Below the pieces are notes generated by a model. It was not told the DNA's origin. It made no database searches and saw only the letters and a program-made list of their open reading frames with translations. This document shows positions 1 through 6,811 of a DNA stretch of 10,378 bases, one piece after another. Source of the DNA: JAFGTX01 sp942492225 (lineage in GTDB: Bacteria > Bacillota > Clostridia > Peptostreptococcales > Acidaminobacteraceae); the NCBI GenBank assembly GCA_942492225.1, contig CALODS010000015.1, forward strand, positions 1 through 10,378, read 5' to 3'. The position numbers and the translations under genes were made by a program. The stretch's first letter is position 1, and each line of letters starts with the position of its first letter.

Positions 1-282
1 GGGAAACTGATTAAGACAATAGAGTTTGGAGGCAATAGTTATGAAAAAGCTGAGCTTATATTGCCTGGTGGACTATTAGCAGGGATGGTGTTAGCTAAAA
101 TGCCTTTAATCGGTAGTTTGGCAAATATCGCCATTGGTGTATTAACCTTATACGGCTTATTTTTGCTTTACAAACGCTATGCACCTGAAAAAGTAATGAA
201 GTATATGATAATTTCAATACTTGTGCCTGGCATTGGAAGTAGCTTGGCTTTATATAGAATTAAAGATTGTGATCCTGTCTAA
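1..282 (+). CDS. C-terminal part of a small membrane protein, 5' end outside window
   Basis: The reading frame is open from the first base to the TAA at 280-282, giving 93 residues, so this is most likely the tail of a gene that begins to the left. A TTG at 61 could serve as a start, but the only nearby Shine-Dalgarno-like GGAGG (28-32) is too far upstream to support it. That GGAGG is better spaced for an ATG at 41, which opens only a 12-codon frame. Two hydrophobic stretches are visible, one around PLIGSLANIAIGVLTLYGLF and one around MIISILVPGIGSSLAL. They are separated by a short basic loop (YKRYAPEKVMK), so two transmembrane helices are expected. I recognise no family. The gene converges on the minus-strand phosphoesterase remnant and ends just before a hairpin terminator. 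Confidence 0.5.
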   Translation, partial: GKLIKTIEFGGNSYEKAELILPGGLLAGMVLAKMPLIGSLANIAIGVLTLYGLFLLYKRYAPEKVMKYMIISILVPGIGSSLALYRIKDCDPV

Positions 283-326
283 ATAAACGTTGAGAATTAA
301 TAGATAGTTCTCATTTACTTAATAAG

Positions 327-368
327 AGAAGCCATGAAGCATTTATTTTGCTTTCATGGCTTCTTTTT
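327..368 (+). terminator. rho-independent terminator between convergent genes
   Basis: A 12-bp perfect stem pairs AGAAGCCATGAA (327-338) with TTCATGGCTTCT (353-364). A short loop separates the arms, and two more G-C pairs are possible inside it with one bulged T. TTTT follows at 365-368. It lies about 45 bases after the stop of the left-edge membrane protein gene. On the minus strand the T-tract is poorer (CTCTTATT), so it may act only weakly for the facing gene that ends at 398. Confidence 0.8.
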
Positions 369-397
369 ATATACCTATCTTATCTTTAACGTAGTAA

Positions 398-940
398 TTA
401 AGGTTTAACAAGATATTCTATAATCGTACCATCTTCCATGTATTTGTGAAGATTAGCTGTGCTTGTAGGACCTGTAGTAATCACTGCGAAGGTTCTTGTT
501 GCATCCTCAATGATGCTGTTATGATCAATCCAGATTCCAGAATTCACATAGTATATCCCGTTTCCTAAATCCATGTTTACTAGCACGTGAGTTTGTCCAA
601 ACACAATGATATCCACATTTTCTTTAGAATTTTCAAGATACTGCACCTTTGCTTGGTCTAAAAAATATTCCCACTTCAATATTCTTGAATAATACCGGTG
701 CAGAAATCGTTCCGTCTTCAAAATGCCAGATTCTAGTAAGAGATCGTGATTTCCAGGAACATAGACGACATCTATGCCACTATCAATGACCTTGTTTAGC
801 TCATCCATGACATTCTTATTCCTTTCATCACTAACATCCCAAAGTGCTTCGGCATCATTTGATTCGGACGTGTTTGGTGCACATCCTACAATCAATAGTG
901 ATACTGAGATTAATAAAGTGGCTAAAAGTAATATGCAAAA
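398..940 (-). pseudogene. Truncated calcineurin-like metallophosphoesterase lipoprotein, probably non-functional
   Basis: The readable frame from a TTG at 895 gives 165 residues with clear metallophosphoesterase motifs: VVYVPGNHD (GNHD at residues 48-51), FGQTHV (GxTH-like, residues 100-103) and YYVNSGIW. The family also needs an N-terminal DxH and a GDxxD metal-binding block. Both are missing, and the frame goes almost directly from a lipobox (LIVGC, Cys at codon 883-881) to a region just before GNHD. Upstream of the TTG the frame continues as a typical hydrophobic signal segment (codons 940-896, FCILLLATLLISVSL). A TGA at 943-941 then separates it from a basic stretch reading KYIKL, as if a signal peptide had been interrupted. 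No ATG and no ribosome binding site precede either point. I infer a decayed lipoprotein-type phosphoesterase with an internal deletion; expression from the TTG is possible but unlikely. Confidence 0.6.
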
Positions 941-966
941 TCACAATTTTATGTATTTTAAAGGGC

Positions 967-994
967 TTGTATAACATCCATACTACTGTATTAT
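967..994 (+). promoter_or_regulatory. possible sigma-A-type promoter for the 1028 gene
   Basis: TTGTAT (967-972) and TATTAT (989-994) are separated by 16 bases and lie about 30 bases before the ribosome binding site of the membrane protein gene. Each hexamer departs modestly from consensus. In such AT-rich DNA chance matches are common, so this is tentative. Confidence 0.3.
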
Positions 995-1027
995 AGAATA
1001 AGGTAAATAATATACAAGGAGATAATC

Positions 1028-1741
1028 ATGAAAAAAACTTGGAGAAAAAAATTAAAAGCTTTAACACTTATTTTTGGGTTATTGGCCGCAATAATTATAG
1101 GGACGTTACCATTTCTTAGAACAGTAGTATCAGTCGACGTATCGGTAATGATGTTAACCGTTGGCGGTATTTGTTTTATTATGTCGATGATAATGATTGT
1201 GATTTCTATGATTACGGATTCACAATTACTTATAAGGTTAGCGGCACTTCCAGTGACATATGTGCTGGTAATAATGGGGTATATGGTCCATCAGTTAAAT
1301 ATATACAATGGCTTCAAAGTAATGTTAGGTGCACAAGTTCCTAATCAAGAACATATTTTTGAATCAACAGCATCCCTTGGGAAATTAAGCTTGTTATTAC
1401 ATGGTGGTGTGTGGATTTGTTTAATACCATTAGTGGTTGCAGCAGTCATCAAAACTAGGAAATTGAGTAAACGTAACAACATTGATTTTTCTACTTTTGA
1501 TACAACTCAAGGAAAAATAACGAATGTTATTGATGTACATACAAAAATTAATAGGATGAAGGCATATAAAATTAGCTTGAATATTCCTTATTATCAAGGA
1601 CAATCATATGAAGTGACCAAAGAATTTTTAGTGCCAATACATGTGATTCACACGCTTGCAATAGGTAAAGAAGTAACCTTAAAAGTTAATCCAGAAAAAA
1701 TTGAAGAGGTATATATAGAAAGTGAGTATGGCATAATTTAG
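1028..1741 (+). CDS. Four-helix integral membrane protein with soluble C-terminal domain, function unknown
   Basis: This is a 237-residue protein starting at an ATG with AAGGAG (1016-1021) six bases upstream. The N-terminus is strongly basic (MKKTWRKKLK). Four hydrophobic segments follow at about residues 11-30, 38-62, 67-90 and 120-141, with a basic patch (KTRKLSKRN) after the last. By the positive-inside rule both ends should be cytoplasmic. Residues 150-237 form a soluble domain rich in beta-type sequence, with QGKITNVIDVHTKI near its start and EVTLKVNPEKIEEVYIE near its end. The turn-and-strand layout resembles small OB- or DUF3592-like domains attached to membrane anchors, but that is an impression rather than an identification. 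The gene stands alone, with its own possible promoter and a strong terminator. I do not recognise it. Confidence 0.75.
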   Translation: MKKTWRKKLKALTLIFGLLAAIIIGTLPFLRTVVSVDVSVMMLTVGGICFIMSMIMIVISMITDSQLLIRLAALPVTYVLVIMGYMVHQLNIYNGFKVMLGAQVPNQEHIFESTASLGKLSLLLHGGVWICLIPLVVAAVIKTRKLSKRNNIDFSTFDTTQGKITNVIDVHTKINRMKAYKISLNIPYYQGQSYEVTKEFLVPIHVIHTLAIGKEVTLKVNPEKIEEVYIESEYGII

Positions 1742-1786
1742 ATAAGAAGTAATTGATGAATGTGTTTATAACAAAAGTAATATAGA

Positions 1787-1832
1787 AATAGGCATGTGAT
1801 GAGATACTATCGCATGCTTATTATATTTTTTT
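1787..1832 (+). terminator. rho-independent terminator after the membrane protein gene
   Basis: A 14-bp stem pairs 1787-1800 (AATAGGCATGTGAT) with 1809-1822 (ATCGCATGCTTATT). It contains two G-T wobbles and has an 8-base loop. Seven T residues follow at 1826-1832. It ends transcription of the gene stopping at 1741 and separates it from the sigma/anti-sigma locus. Confidence 0.8.
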
Positions 1833-1983
1833 GAGAATTTATAAATTTTATTTTTTTATTCATCGTTACAACTTAATTTGACATATCTGCTTTCTGAGTC
1901 ATTACCATTTTGATAGACAATCATAGCAGATAAAAAATTAAAGTTAGTAAAGGTTTTCAGTTGATATATTAATAATAGAAATA
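1833..1983. other. AT-rich spacer without a recognised gene
   Basis: The gap between the membrane protein gene (stop 1741) and the sigma factor (ATG 2055) is just over 300 bases. Apart from the terminator at its left and a possible promoter at its right, nothing could be identified. A minus-strand frame of 61 codons crosses it (2041-1856), but it has no ribosome binding site and no recognisable domain. Confidence 0.5.
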
Positions 1984-2012
1984 TGAAACTTATTGTACGT
2001 CTTAACAGTCTA
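1984..2012 (+). promoter_or_regulatory. possible ECF-type autoregulatory promoter of the sigma/anti-sigma locus
   Basis: TGAAAC (1984-1989) is followed after 17 bases by AGTCTA (2007-2012), about 43 bases before the sigma factor ATG. ECF sigma factors of the SigV/SigW type are known to use TGAAAC-like -35 and CGTC-type -10 elements and usually drive their own operons. The -35 match is exact, but the -10 reads AGTCTA rather than CGTCTA and the spacing is one base longer than the usual 16, so this is only suggestive. Confidence 0.35.
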
Positions 2013-2054
2013 ATAAGTGATAATGTGTTTTTTAAGAACATAAGAGGTGATTAC

Positions 2055-2580
2055 ATGATTTCTTCATTTCAGAAGAAGCGGATTAAGAAACTTGAGGCAG
2101 ACTTTGTCAGGATGCTTGAAGAATATAAGGCACAATTTTATAGAATTGCTTACAGTTATGTAAAGAATGAACAAGATCACTTGATGTTGTACAGGAAAGT
2201 GTTTGTAAAGGGTATAGTTCATTACATAAATTGAAGAATGAAAGTTATATGAAAACTTGGTTTATAAGAATTATTATAAATACGTCCATCAATAATAATA
2301 AAAAGAATAGTAAAGTAATTTTATATGAACAAGTAGCACTAGAAAATAATTTGGATAATAAAGTGAAAGACAAGAAGAAAAAATGGATTTGAATTATGCA
2401 CTCGGCCTCCTAAAGGAAAAAGAAAAAGCGGTTGTTATCTTACGTTTTTTTGAAGAATATAGACTTGAAGAAATTGCTAAAACATTAGATGAACCACTTA
2501 ATACAATCAAAACAATCTTATATCGTTCTTTAAAAAAATTGAAGTTGAATCTTGAGGAGGAATATACTGATGACTTATAA
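2055..2580 (+). pseudogene. ECF-type RNA polymerase sigma factor, interrupted by two frame disruptions
   Basis: Three reading-frame pieces together spell one sigma-70 family protein of about 175 residues. The ATG at 2055 is preceded by AGAGGTGA (2043-2050). The first piece ends in YRIAYSYVKNEQD, the start of region 2. Around 2178 one base seems to be lost: the sequence reads GAT CA CTT where a codon such as GCA fits. The next piece reads LDVVQESVCKGYSSLHKLKN and then MKTWFIRIIINTSI, completing region 2. At the A6 run 2378-2383 the frame shifts again by one base. The last piece starts MDLNYALGLLKEKEK and contains the region 4 helix-turn-helix (LRFFEEYRLEEIAKTLDEP, then IKTILYRSLKKLK). The length plus two bases is an exact multiple of three, as expected for two single-base deletions. 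The stop overlaps the start of the anti-sigma gene by 11 bases, a usual sign of translational coupling. Sequencing error and true decay cannot be separated here. Confidence 0.8.
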
Positions 2581-3526
2581 ATGGTTACAAATAAATAGTT
2601 TAAAAGAAGAATATCAGCATATTTTAATCCCGGATGAACTTGATCAGGTTATCTCGAATGGACTTAGTGAGGGACGTACTAAAATATCCAAAAATAAATT
2701 CTCGAAATATATGATGAATTTGTGCGCAAGTATTCTTATTGCCGTTCTTATTCTTACAGGTGCAATCAATATATCACCAGCCTTTGCAAGTGCTTTAAGT
2801 GAAATGCCTGTTATTGGTAGAATGGTAGAAATATTGACGTTTGTAGATGGACAAAGTAAAGGTGGAGATATTACAGATGGTACGGATATTAGTGATATAT
2901 ATGGTATACAAAATGGCAATCAAGAAGAAATAATTATAAATTTTAGTCAGCTAAAGGGCTTACAATCTGTTACTGCTGCGTATAATGTTAGATATTATGA
3001 TTCACCAACTGTATTGCAATTTGATATAGGAGGCGCACGAATGATTTCTGCCGAAGAAGATTTCCAACAAATTAAAGAATTGGATACTGTAAAAGATATC
3101 TACACACTGATGACATTGGATGATTCTCTTATTCGACTGAATATTGTATTTAATTATCCTGTGAGATTTGAAGTTCACGAATTTGTAGATCCTGCAGGGA
3201 TTAAAATAATTGTTTCAAAAATGGAGGGAGTCATTTCCGAAGAGATTTTTGTTGTTCGAACTGCTTCATATCCTTTATCAGAGTCTTTTGGACATCTGGA
3301 GGAAGAACTAATGTGGGTAGAGGATGTGCGCGTTTCAAAAAAATATAGAATTTTGAAAGATGATGCAGACGCATTTGCTTTTGAATTTGCTTCTTTTTCA
3401 TCTGAGAAACAAGCTATTGAATTCCTAAATGAAATAGAAAACCTAATTTCAATGCCGCTTCATATTGAAAAGCGCCAATCAGAAGCTTTGCCCAAGTACA
3501 TGGAACAGAATAATGAAAGAGACTAA
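2570..3526 (+). CDS. Membrane-anchored anti-sigma factor paired with the ECF sigma factor
   Basis: This protein is 318 residues from the ATG at 2570, chosen because GAGGAGG (2554-2560) lies nine bases before it; a TTG at 2552 in the same frame has no such site. The cytoplasmic N-terminus (about residues 1-45) carries an amphipathic segment with IPDELDQVISNGLSEGR, typical of clostridial anti-sigma proteins that bind an ECF factor. A single membrane segment spans about 48-66. It is followed by INISPAFASALSEMPVIGRM, a junction common in DUF4179/RsiV-like anti-sigmas. The remaining 240 residues would lie outside the cell and are rich in beta strands and acidic residues, suiting a sensor domain. 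The gene follows the sigma factor with an 11-base overlap. Family knowledge implies that it holds the sigma factor at the membrane until regulated proteolysis releases it. The trigger is unknown. Confidence 0.75.
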   Translation: MTYKWLQINSLKEEYQHILIPDELDQVISNGLSEGRTKISKNKFSKYMMNLCASILIAVLILTGAINISPAFASALSEMPVIGRMVEILTFVDGQSKGGDITDGTDISDIYGIQNGNQEEIIINFSQLKGLQSVTAAYNVRYYDSPTVLQFDIGGARMISAEEDFQQIKELDTVKDIYTLMTLDDSLIRLNIVFNYPVRFEVHEFVDPAGIKIIVSKMEGVISEEIFVVRTASYPLSESFGHLEEELMWVEDVRVSKKYRILKDDADAFAFEFASFSSEKQAIEFLNEIENLISMPLHIEKRQSEALPKYMEQNNERD

Positions 3527-3578
3527 ATATAGTCTAAAATGCCAATAACTTAACTTTCATTTTACGGTCCCCTGTTTA

Positions 3579-3607
3579 TTCACTATTAGTCATGTTATAT
3601 TTATTAT
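3579..3607 (+). promoter_or_regulatory. possible promoter of the nirJ/ahb operon
   Basis: TTCACT (3579-3584) and TATTAT (3602-3607) are 17 bases apart, about 40 bases before the nirJ1 start, in the 120-base gap after the anti-sigma gene. The -10 matches five of six consensus bases but the -35 only four. A promoter is expected here because the upstream gene ends and a new functional block begins; the exact position is uncertain. Confidence 0.3.
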
Positions 3608-3646
3608 GAAGGTATTAGAGGTATTCAAAAACAGAAGGAGAATCAG

Positions 3647-4804
3647 ATGATAGATATTACAAAACTATTAGGTGTTTCAACTATTGATCCACACTCGATT
3701 CGTTATTCCAAAGGGTGTAAGTCAGCGGTGCATGGTGTATCAGATACAGTTGGACCAGTCGTTGCTTGGAATATTACACAACGATGTAATTTTAAATGCC
3801 AGCATTGTTATTCGAGTGCTGTTATTGATAGTAATAAAAATGAACTTTCAATTTCTGAAATAAGACAAATTGTTGAGCAATTTAAATCATTGAAAGTGCC
3901 TGTAGTGTTATTATCAGGCGGTGAACCATTTGTTCGAGAGGATTTGAATGAAATCATACAAATCGTTAAAGAAGCAGGTATCAAAATTAGCATTTCGACA
4001 AATGGCAGTTTGATTACAGCAGAAAAAGCAAAGCAAATAAAAGAGTTAGGTGTAAGTTATGTTGGAATCAGCTTGGATGGAATTGGAGAACTAAATGATT
4101 TTTTTAGAGGTGTAGACGGTGCTTATGAAGGTGCTTTAAGAGGCATAAGAAATTGTCGTGCCGTTGGTCAGAAGGTAGGACTGCGTATGACACTACATCA
4201 AGGTAATGTGCATGAAGTTCCTAAATTACTTGAATTGATGGATCGTGAGGATGTCGACCGAATATGTTTTTATCATCTCGTGCCATCGGGACGGGGTGCT
4301 GAAATTGCTGAAACCATGATGACAGAACAACAGTACCGTGAGACGCTTGCCTACTTAATGAATTATGTATTAGAGAATAATAAAGATTCTAAAGAAATTT
4401 TAACGGTGACAAACCATGTAGATGGGCCGTATTTATATTTATTAACCAAAGAAAAAAATCCTGTTTTAGCAGAAAATTTATTACTTAAATTAGAAAACAA
4501 TAAAGGAAACAGATCAGGCATTGCTATTATGAATATGGATTGGTATGGCAATGTGTATCCAGATCAATTTTCAAAATTTATGCCTCTTGGTAATGCACTT
4601 GAATCATCCTTAGAAAGTATATGGAAAGAAGGAAATGAAGCCTTACAGCAATTAAGAGACAAACATAAGTATTTAAATGATAGGTGCCAATCATGTCGAT
4701 GGTTAAAAATATGTGGTGGAAATTTACGGGCAAGGGCATTTATGACGACTGGTGATTTATGGGGCAATGATCCTGGGTGTTATTTAAAGGATGGTGAACG
4801 ATGA
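3647..4804 (+). CDS. nirJ1: Radical SAM/SPASM protein NirJ1 (AhbC/NirJ family), siroheme-derived tetrapyrrole synthesis
   Basis: This is a 385-residue enzyme with AGAAGGAG (3633-3640) before its ATG. The N-terminus (IDITKLLGV) and the leader before the cluster motif match the AhbC/NirJ family. The radical SAM [4Fe-4S] motif is C47-x3-C51-x2-C54 in TQRCNFKCQHCYS, and SGGEP (90-94) is the S-adenosylmethionine-binding segment. The C-terminal SPASM-like region has C347, C350, C356 and C378. At the usual upstream cysteine position it reads NVYPDQF (Asp306), as in NirJ proteins of heme d1 synthesis. NirJ removes two propionate chains from didecarboxysiroheme during d1 synthesis, while AhbC removes two acetate chains on the route to heme. 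Which of these NirJ1 performs cannot be told from sequence. It is cytoplasmic and oxygen-sensitive by family. Its TGA overlaps the nirJ2 ATG by four bases. Confidence 0.88.
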   Translation: MIDITKLLGVSTIDPHSIRYSKGCKSAVHGVSDTVGPVVAWNITQRCNFKCQHCYSSAVIDSNKNELSISEIRQIVEQFKSLKVPVVLLSGGEPFVREDLNEIIQIVKEAGIKISISTNGSLITAEKAKQIKELGVSYVGISLDGIGELNDFFRGVDGAYEGALRGIRNCRAVGQKVGLRMTLHQGNVHEVPKLLELMDREDVDRICFYHLVPSGRGAEIAETMMTEQQYRETLAYLMNYVLENNKDSKEILTVTNHVDGPYLYLLTKEKNPVLAENLLLKLENNKGNRSGIAIMNMDWYGNVYPDQFSKFMPLGNALESSLESIWKEGNEALQQLRDKHKYLNDRCQSCRWLKICGGNLRARAFMTTGDLWGNDPGCYLKDGER

Positions 4805-5814
4805 TATTGTCTTGGAATACTACAAAAAGGTGTAATTTATATTGTAAACATTGTTATAGAGATTCTGATGCCCATGAAGCGGAAAATGAATTAACAACAG
4901 AAGAAGGCTTTAGGTTAATTGATCAGATTAAAGCAACAGGCATTTTTAAAATACTGATTCTAAGTGGCGGGGAACCTTTACTAAGAGAAGATTTAGAACA
5001 ACTGGTCGCTCATGCTAAAGAGCAAGGATTAGTTCCTGTTTTGGGTACCAATGGCACACTATTAACAAAAGAAAGAGCCAGTCGATTGAAAGAAGCGGGT
5101 GTTGCGGCAGTGGGCATTAGCATTGATGCCATTACCAGTGCTCAGCATGATGGATTTAGACAAACTAAAGGTTCTTTCGATAAAGCGATAGAAGGTATTA
5201 AGAACGCGATAGAAGTTGGAATGCGTGTTCAAATTAACCCAACAATTACTAAAGATAATGTGAGTGATTTAAATAAAATAGTGTCTTTGGCAAGAGATTT
5301 AGGCGCGAGTGCAGTACATCCATTCTTTTTAGTTGAGGCTGGAAGAGGTAAGTGTATAAGCGACAATGCCTTATCTGATCAAGGTTATTTTGAAGCGTTG
5401 AAAACGGTGATGACCATACAGAAAGAATCAGAAATTGAATTGAAACCAACATGTGCACCACAGTTTATGGCAATAGCAAAAGAGATGGATATTCCTATGC
5501 GTTTTACAAGAGGCTGTCTCGCGGGCATTAGTTATTGTTGTATTCTACCGAATGGTGATGTTCATGTTTGTCCGTATTTACCTCTTGAAGCAGGTAATGT
5601 CAGGGTAATGGATTTTGATTCTATATGGGCGACGAGTCCGATATTCTTAGAATTGCGTAATAAAGAATTATACAAAGGCAATTGTGGAGAATGTTCACAT
5701 CATGAAATTTGTGGTGGGTGTCGCGCACGCGCTTATTACAAAACAGGTGATTTTTTGGATCGAGATCCAATGTCATCCTACTGTTTTAGACCAAGTAGGT
5801 GTTTAGATGAATGA
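4801..5814 (+). CDS. nirJ2: Radical SAM/SPASM protein NirJ2 (AhbD-like)
   Basis: This is a 337-residue enzyme whose opening MILSWNTTKRCNLYC is characteristic of NirJ2. The radical SAM cluster is held by C11-x3-C15-x2-C18, with SGGEP at 55-59. The SPASM region is complete. C239, C246/C247 and C257 (PNGDVHVCPYLP) are followed by C295-x2-C298-x5-C304-x2-C307, then C328 and C334, enough ligands for one or two auxiliary iron-sulfur clusters. The related AhbD decarboxylates the propionates of Fe-coproporphyrin to the vinyl groups of heme. NirJ2 is the paired enzyme in bacteria that carry nirJ1 and the ahbAB genes, and its product has not been settled as far as I know. The ATG lies inside the end of nirJ1 (ATGA overlap), and the stop overlaps the next start, so these genes are almost certainly co-translated. 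Confidence 0.88.
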   Translation: MILSWNTTKRCNLYCKHCYRDSDAHEAENELTTEEGFRLIDQIKATGIFKILILSGGEPLLREDLEQLVAHAKEQGLVPVLGTNGTLLTKERASRLKEAGVAAVGISIDAITSAQHDGFRQTKGSFDKAIEGIKNAIEVGMRVQINPTITKDNVSDLNKIVSLARDLGASAVHPFFLVEAGRGKCISDNALSDQGYFEALKTVMTIQKESEIELKPTCAPQFMAIAKEMDIPMRFTRGCLAGISYCCILPNGDVHVCPYLPLEAGNVRVMDFDSIWATSPIFLELRNKELYKGNCGECSHHEICGGCRARAYYKTGDFLDRDPMSSYCFRPSRCLDE

Positions 5815-6253
5815 GAAAGAACGTGCTTTACTTAATTTGATGCAAGAAGGTATCCCACTTGTTCCAAGACCTTTTCAAGTAATGGGTGAATCCCTTGGGA
5901 TGGAAGAATTAGAAACGTTTGAACTTTATCAACAAATTAAAGAGAAAGGTCTTATTAGACGTTTTGGTGGAATCGTTAACATCTCTAATCTTGGCATCGT
6001 GAGTACCTTGGTTGGCTTAAAAGTAAGACCAACACATATCTCATCTGTTGCGTCTAAACTAAATGCAATAGATGGAATCACACACAATTATGAAAGAGAA
6101 GATGAATATAATCTGTGGTTTACGTTAATGGCCAAAAATGACATAACCCTTATAGAACAATTATCGACGATTGAACAATATGAAGGTGTAGAATCGTTAA
6201 TTAATCTTCCTTCAAAAGAAAAATTTAAAACGAAAGTTATATTAAAACTCTAG
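5807..6253 (+). CDS. ahbA: Siroheme decarboxylase alpha subunit AhbA (Lrp/AsnC-like fold)
   Basis: This is a 148-residue protein starting within the last codons of nirJ2 (8-base overlap). The N-terminal half has the winged-helix layout of Lrp/AsnC regulators, with the family hallmarks IPLVPRPFQVMGESLGMEE (16-34) and LIRRFGGIVN (49-58). The C-terminal half is the ligand-binding ferredoxin-like domain with GITHNYERE (90-98) and YNLWFT (101-106). This is the pattern of siroheme decarboxylase subunits, where His and Tyr residues in this segment lie at the tetrapyrrole site. With AhbB it removes carboxyl groups from two acetate side chains of siroheme to give 12,18-didecarboxysiroheme. Automated annotation often calls such proteins AsnC-type regulators; the operon context with nirJ1/nirJ2 argues for an enzyme. 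Alpha and beta labels are assigned by resemblance to the family. Confidence 0.85.
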   Translation: MNEKERALLNLMQEGIPLVPRPFQVMGESLGMEELETFELYQQIKEKGLIRRFGGIVNISNLGIVSTLVGLKVRPTHISSVASKLNAIDGITHNYEREDEYNLWFTLMAKNDITLIEQLSTIEQYEGVESLINLPSKEKFKTKVILKL

Positions 6254-6263
6254 GAGGTACTGG

Positions 6264-6737
6264 ATGGATTCTATTGATTTAGCATTACTTTATTATTTAT
6301 CGGAGGATATGCCTTTAAGTTTGGAGCCATTTAAAATCATTGGTGATTTTCTAGATATAGAAGAATCGGAAGTCATTCATAGGCTTCAGTGTTTACAGAG
6401 TGATGGTCGTTTAAAACGAATTGCACCAATTTTGTATCATCATAAAACAACATTTAAGTATAATGCCTTAACTGCATGGGAAGTATCACCAGAACAAATC
6501 AGTACATTGGCGAATTGTTTGACGGCATTCACACATGTGAGCCACGTTTATGAACGTGCCACTTGTGAGCAGTGGCAATATAATATTTACGGAATGATGC
6601 ATGGCAAAACAAAAGAGGATATTAATCACTTAATTGATCGTACGGTAGAGACCGTTGGAGAGATTCCTCATAAGGTGATTTATACAACTAAAGAGTGGAA
6701 GAAGACAAGTCCAAATTTAAGGTTCTTATTAAAATAG
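6264..6737 (+). CDS. ahbB: Siroheme decarboxylase beta subunit AhbB (Lrp/AsnC-like fold)
   Basis: This 157-residue protein is a distant paralogue of its upstream neighbour. Its AGGAGGT (6252-6258) overlaps the stop codon of ahbA, and its ATG follows 10 bases after that stop. The winged-helix half carries MPLSLEPFKIIGDFLDIEE (16-34) and RLKRIAPILYHHK (49-61). The C-terminal half shows AWEVSPEQI (71-79), HVSHVYER (91-98) and YNIYGMMHGK (106-115), ending in TTKEWKKTS, which is the AhbB pattern. Many AhbB proteins read SHCYxR here. This one has Val in place of the Cys and lacks the usual Pro-rich PYN context (it reads WQYN), so it is a divergent member. It should pair with AhbA as a heteromer acting on siroheme in the cytoplasm. 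It is the last gene of the operon; no hairpin terminator is visible after it. Confidence 0.85.
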   Translation: MDSIDLALLYYLSEDMPLSLEPFKIIGDFLDIEESEVIHRLQCLQSDGRLKRIAPILYHHKTTFKYNALTAWEVSPEQISTLANCLTAFTHVSHVYERATCEQWQYNIYGMMHGKTKEDINHLIDRTVETVGEIPHKVIYTTKEWKKTSPNLRFLLK

Positions 6738-6811
6738 ACAACTAAAATTATGGTTATTGTATTATAAAATAAAAAATTATTCTGCTCTCTACATATTGGG
6801 AGGTATAGAAC

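Noticed and set aside
774..974. Plus-strand 66-codon frame opposite the phosphoesterase remnant
   Set aside because: It mirrors the coding frame of the minus-strand gene, has no Shine-Dalgarno sequence, and its Ser/Phe-rich composition is typical of an antisense shadow.
1856..2041. Minus-strand open frame of 61 codons in the spacer before the sigma factor
   Set aside because: It has no ribosome binding site, no recognisable motif, a low-complexity hydrophobic start, and it would be transcribed against the sigma factor leader.
1983..2054. Longer sigma factor N-terminus from the ATG at 1983
   Set aside because: The ATG at 2055 has a well-placed AGAGGTGA while 1983 has none, and the extra residues overlap the probable promoter and do not look like sigma region 1 or 2.
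3520..3535. Small hairpin AGACTA-aata-TAGTCT after the anti-sigma gene as a terminator
   Set aside because: Only six AT-rich pairs and no T-tract follow it; too weak to call.
5807..6737. AhbA/AhbB read as Lrp/AsnC transcriptional regulators
   Set aside because: Both fit the siroheme decarboxylase patterns (THNYER/YNLWFT and SHVYER/MMHGK) and are embedded in an operon with two tetrapyrrole radical SAM enzymes.
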